A DNA stretch of 7,546 nt from CAZDCD01 sp964503885 (lineage in GTDB: Bacteria > Bacteroidota > Bacteroidia > Bacteroidales > UBA10428), in NCBI GenBank assembly GCA_964503885.1, contig CAZDCD010000053.1:1-7546 (forward strand), written 5' to 3'. The notes beneath the pieces are model-generated. The model was not told where the DNA came from and did not search any database. It saw only the letters and a program-made list of their open reading frames with translations. Positions 5,765-7,546 of this stretch are shown piece by piece (positions within the stretch are counted from its first letter, which is position 1; every line of letters begins with the position of its first letter). The translations under genes were made by a program, and so were the position numbers.

Positions 5765-5834
5765 GGTTCAACTGTGCCCTAAATCCTATATTGTTGGCAA
5801 ACGTTTAAACAACAATTTAAGCTTTATCAGGTTA

Positions 5835-7451
5835 TCACTCAAAAATTTTCTGTTTCACCTGAACTAAGATGTAACAAGAATTTTCTTTTTTTGTGAAGTC
5901 GTTATTCTGTGAGAATCTAAAAATCAAATTTTCATCTCCTACCCAATTAATATCTGAAATTTTAAAAGTGTATCCAGATTCTTCATAGTCGTAAAATAAA
6001 TAATCAAATTCAAACCTAACTATATATGAATCATTATATTCTACACCCAATGTAAATAATACTTGATAATTATCCGCATAACCGAAATCTGAATAACAAT
6101 CAAAGAAATACTCATTGATACTGTTTCTGTTTGGGAAAAAATTCAGTTCATCACCGTTTCGTGTGTCATAACTATTAGTTCCACAACCTTCTCCACATTC
6201 TTCGATTGAAATAATATTAATTTCAGGATACCAGCCAACGAATGAGTATTTTGGCCCAAAAATTTCATATGAATTTGTTAATGTTTTAGTTCTGTTATTT
6301 TGAAAATTTAATTGAATACTATCACCTTTTTGAATTATTGGTGCTGTTTCATAATTTTCTGAGGAATCGCAATAACTTTTAATTTCATTTAGGCTGGTAA
6401 TTTGAGTAAACTGCAAATTGGATTTGTTCAATAAAAAAGTGTTGAAATTTTTTTCTGTAATTATACTGAATTTGAACGAATTATATTTTGTTATTGTGTC
6501 AACAAATAAGGCTTTAGCTTTAGTTTCAACAGGTATATTTGTATCCGATAAAATATGATCCAGAGTACCTCTTTTTCGAACTTCAATTTTTGTATTTGCC
6601 TGTTTCTCAATTTCTACTATCTGTGACACTTCTTCTATGTAATCTTTTGTAATCGTGTCAATTGATTCAAAAAGCCGATACATATCTGGTACCAGATTTT
6701 TCCCACTTGCTTCAATATCTTTGCAAATTTTGTTTATTTCTTGCTTTGTAAAATTCCGATCCATATAATGAATTATTCTTTGTTCCAGTTCTTTTTCCTT
6801 ATAAAAACACTTCTTATTTATTGTATAGTACTGATGTCTGCTTGTGTTCTTTTCAATAAATCCTTTCAGGCCTAACAAAGAATAAAAATCAGTGGAAGTA
6901 TATTGCTTACTTTCTTTATTTTTTGTCGAAAAATCTGAATCAATTTCTACGAAGTTTATTTTTAAAAGAGCATTATCTATAAGTATGGATATTTTTTTCG
7001 ATATTCTGTAGCTAAGCTCATATAATTCTTTTTCATTTTCTCCTGATAGAACTTCAAATAAAATAGAAGGATCGTCGTAATTCTGAATTTTTGCCAGTTT
7101 ATTCATAATATATTTTTGTTCTGCTAGCAGAATATCCATTAAAGCTTTTATTTCCGCAAGGTTCTGTTTATCAATTTCGGACCAATTGTCGGCTTTTTTT
7201 AATATGTTATTTAATATATTCTTATATTCAGTATTGTGAATTTCTCTCAGACGATTTTTATCAGGAGTATCAGTTCTTTTATCAATATGCATCCAATTCT
7301 TTGTCAAATAATATGATTCCTGCACAATTCTTTGAAAATCTTTCAATAGTAGAATATCCTCAAGGATATCTCGCGAATTTTCCTGACTGGTAACAACCTG
7401 AACCAATAAACATTGTAAAATAATTAACAGGTATAATTTTATTTTTCTCAT
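5835..7451 (-). CDS. Secreted or periplasmic protein of unknown function, AT-rich orphan
   Basis: 538 residues from ATG 7451. I do not recognise the family. That start is preferred over ATG 7490 because it opens a clean signal peptide (MRKIKLYLLIILQ...VVTS, cleavage likely before QENS at residue 23), whereas the 13 extra residues from 7490 would precede the basic n-region and begin close to the predicted transcription start. The Cys in the hydrophobic core is not placed as a lipobox. Mature residues 25 to about 310 are charged and mostly helical in appearance (DILEDILLLKDFQRIVQES, LAEIKALMDILLAEQKYIM, ELEQRIIHYMDRNFTKQEI). From about 330 the sequence becomes beta-like and aromatic (YSFVGWYPEINIISIEECG, EYFFDCYSDFG, YIVRFEFDYLFYDYEESG, CYILVQVK); eight or so Cys residues are present, with a CGEGC motif near 419-423. 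It is distinctly more AT-rich than the GH43 gene. No membrane segment after the signal and no T9SS sorting domain, so periplasm or an unassisted location is likely. It stands alone on its strand. Confidence 0.75.
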   Translation of the reverse strand: MRKIKLYLLIILQCLLVQVVTSQENSRDILEDILLLKDFQRIVQESYYLTKNWMHIDKRTDTPDKNRLREIHNTEYKNILNNILKKADNWSEIDKQNLAEIKALMDILLAEQKYIMNKLAKIQNYDDPSILFEVLSGENEKELYELSYRISKKISILIDNALLKINFVEIDSDFSTKNKESKQYTSTDFYSLLGLKGFIEKNTSRHQYYTINKKCFYKEKELEQRIIHYMDRNFTKQEINKICKDIEASGKNLVPDMYRLFESIDTITKDYIEEVSQIVEIEKQANTKIEVRKRGTLDHILSDTNIPVETKAKALFVDTITKYNSFKFSIITEKNFNTFLLNKSNLQFTQITSLNEIKSYCDSSENYETAPIIQKGDSIQLNFQNNRTKTLTNSYEIFGPKYSFVGWYPEINIISIEECGEGCGTNSYDTRNGDELNFFPNRNSINEYFFDCYSDFGYADNYQVLFTLGVEYNDSYIVRFEFDYLFYDYEESGYTFKISDINWVGDENLIFRFSQNNDFTKKENSCYILVQVKQKIFE

Positions 7452-7491
7452 ATCTCTAGATGTAAGATTATTATATATAGCTGAAATCATT

Positions 7492-7523
7492 TAAAAATAA
7501 TGAAATTTTCCTATTGAATTCAA
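7492..7523 (-). promoter_or_regulatory. Candidate Bacteroidota-type promoter of the orphan secreted protein
   Basis: On the minus strand, TTG (7523-7521), a 21-base gap and TATTTTTA (7499-7492) match the TTG/TAnnTTTG pattern with one mismatch in the -7 box and a spacer one or two bases longer than usual. Transcription would begin near 7485, leaving a leader of about 35 bases before ATG 7451, which agrees with the signal-peptide-based start. The local DNA is AT-rich, so a chance match is quite possible. Confidence 0.3.
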
Positions 7524-7546
7524 TGTTTGTCCAATGAGGCGATAAA

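Larger units (their letters stand above)
5231..5834. other. 600-bp gene-free stretch between GH43 and the orphan secreted protein
   Basis: No plausible coding frame. It contains the GH43 promoter region, a 14-bp perfect palindrome at 5463-5476 (TGAGAGATCTCTCA), a hairpin TCCGCT-TT-AGCGGA at 5529-5542, the 124-bp inverted-repeat element at 5552-5675, and a terminator-like hairpin with a T-run at 5726-5764. The structured part lies downstream of both minus-strand neighbours' expected regulatory zones, so it is not explained by them. Confidence 0.55.

Noticed and set aside
7452..7490. Longer start (ATG 7490) for the orphan secreted protein
   Set aside because: It would place 13 residues before a clean signal peptide and coincide with the likely transcription start; ATG 7451 fits better.
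1..7546. tRNA, rRNA, defence or secretion-machinery genes
   Set aside because: I looked for cloverleaf patterns, rRNA-like conserved stretches and known defence motifs on both strands and found none.

Overview
The window looks like a chromosomal segment of a polysaccharide-degrading member of the Bacteroidota that has a type IX secretion system (T9SS). Two independent genes end in T9SS type A sorting domains (a 'YPNPAS' type at 3' of the first gene and a 'NFPNPF' type in the large GH43 gene). Shine-Dalgarno sequences are absent before the starts, intergenic DNA is AT-rich, and the carbohydrate-active modules (CBM6, GH43, a GH31 relic) are typical of that phylum. No finer taxonomic placement is supported by the sequence alone.

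Layout. (1) 2-550, plus strand: the 3' end of a secreted enzyme, consisting of a CBM6 module and a T9SS sorting domain; its catalytic part lies off the left edge. A long imperfect hairpin (574-636) follows directly. (2) 719-1010, plus strand: a decayed N-terminus of what looks like a GH31 alpha-xylosidase/alpha-glucosidase, broken by a frameshift in an A-run and an in-frame TAA. (3) 1011-1530: no convincing gene, but at least five hairpin-forming inverted repeats. (4) 1531-2205, minus strand: a family protein of Bacteroidota with unknown function, interrupted by a single in-frame TGA and lacking a recognisable start codon. (5) 2238-2474: five 42-bp tandem repeats that keep one frame open on the minus strand. 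(6) 2475-2854: non-coding, with two hairpins. (7) 2855-5230, minus strand: an intact secreted GH43 glycosidase with a GH43-type C-terminal beta-sandwich, a CBM6 and a T9SS sorting domain, preceded by a candidate promoter that sits inside an inverted repeat. (8) 5231-5834: 600 bp without a gene, holding palindromes, a 124-bp element with inverted arms and internal direct repeats, and a plus-strand terminator-like hairpin. (9) 5835-7451, minus strand: an AT-rich secreted orphan protein of about 538 residues, with its own candidate promoter.

The functional theme is extracellular hydrolysis of plant- or algal-type polysaccharide (xylan/arabinan side chains would fit GH43, CBM6 and a former GH31 xylosidase), with cargo delivered through the T9SS. 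The left half is genomic decay: two broken genes and repeats lie between two carbohydrate-active genes. I did not find a defence system, a mobile element with an intact transposase, a CRISPR array or an RNA gene of known family. The least explained parts are the structured non-coding stretches (1111-1504 and 5552-5764), the 42-bp tandem array and the orphan secreted protein.
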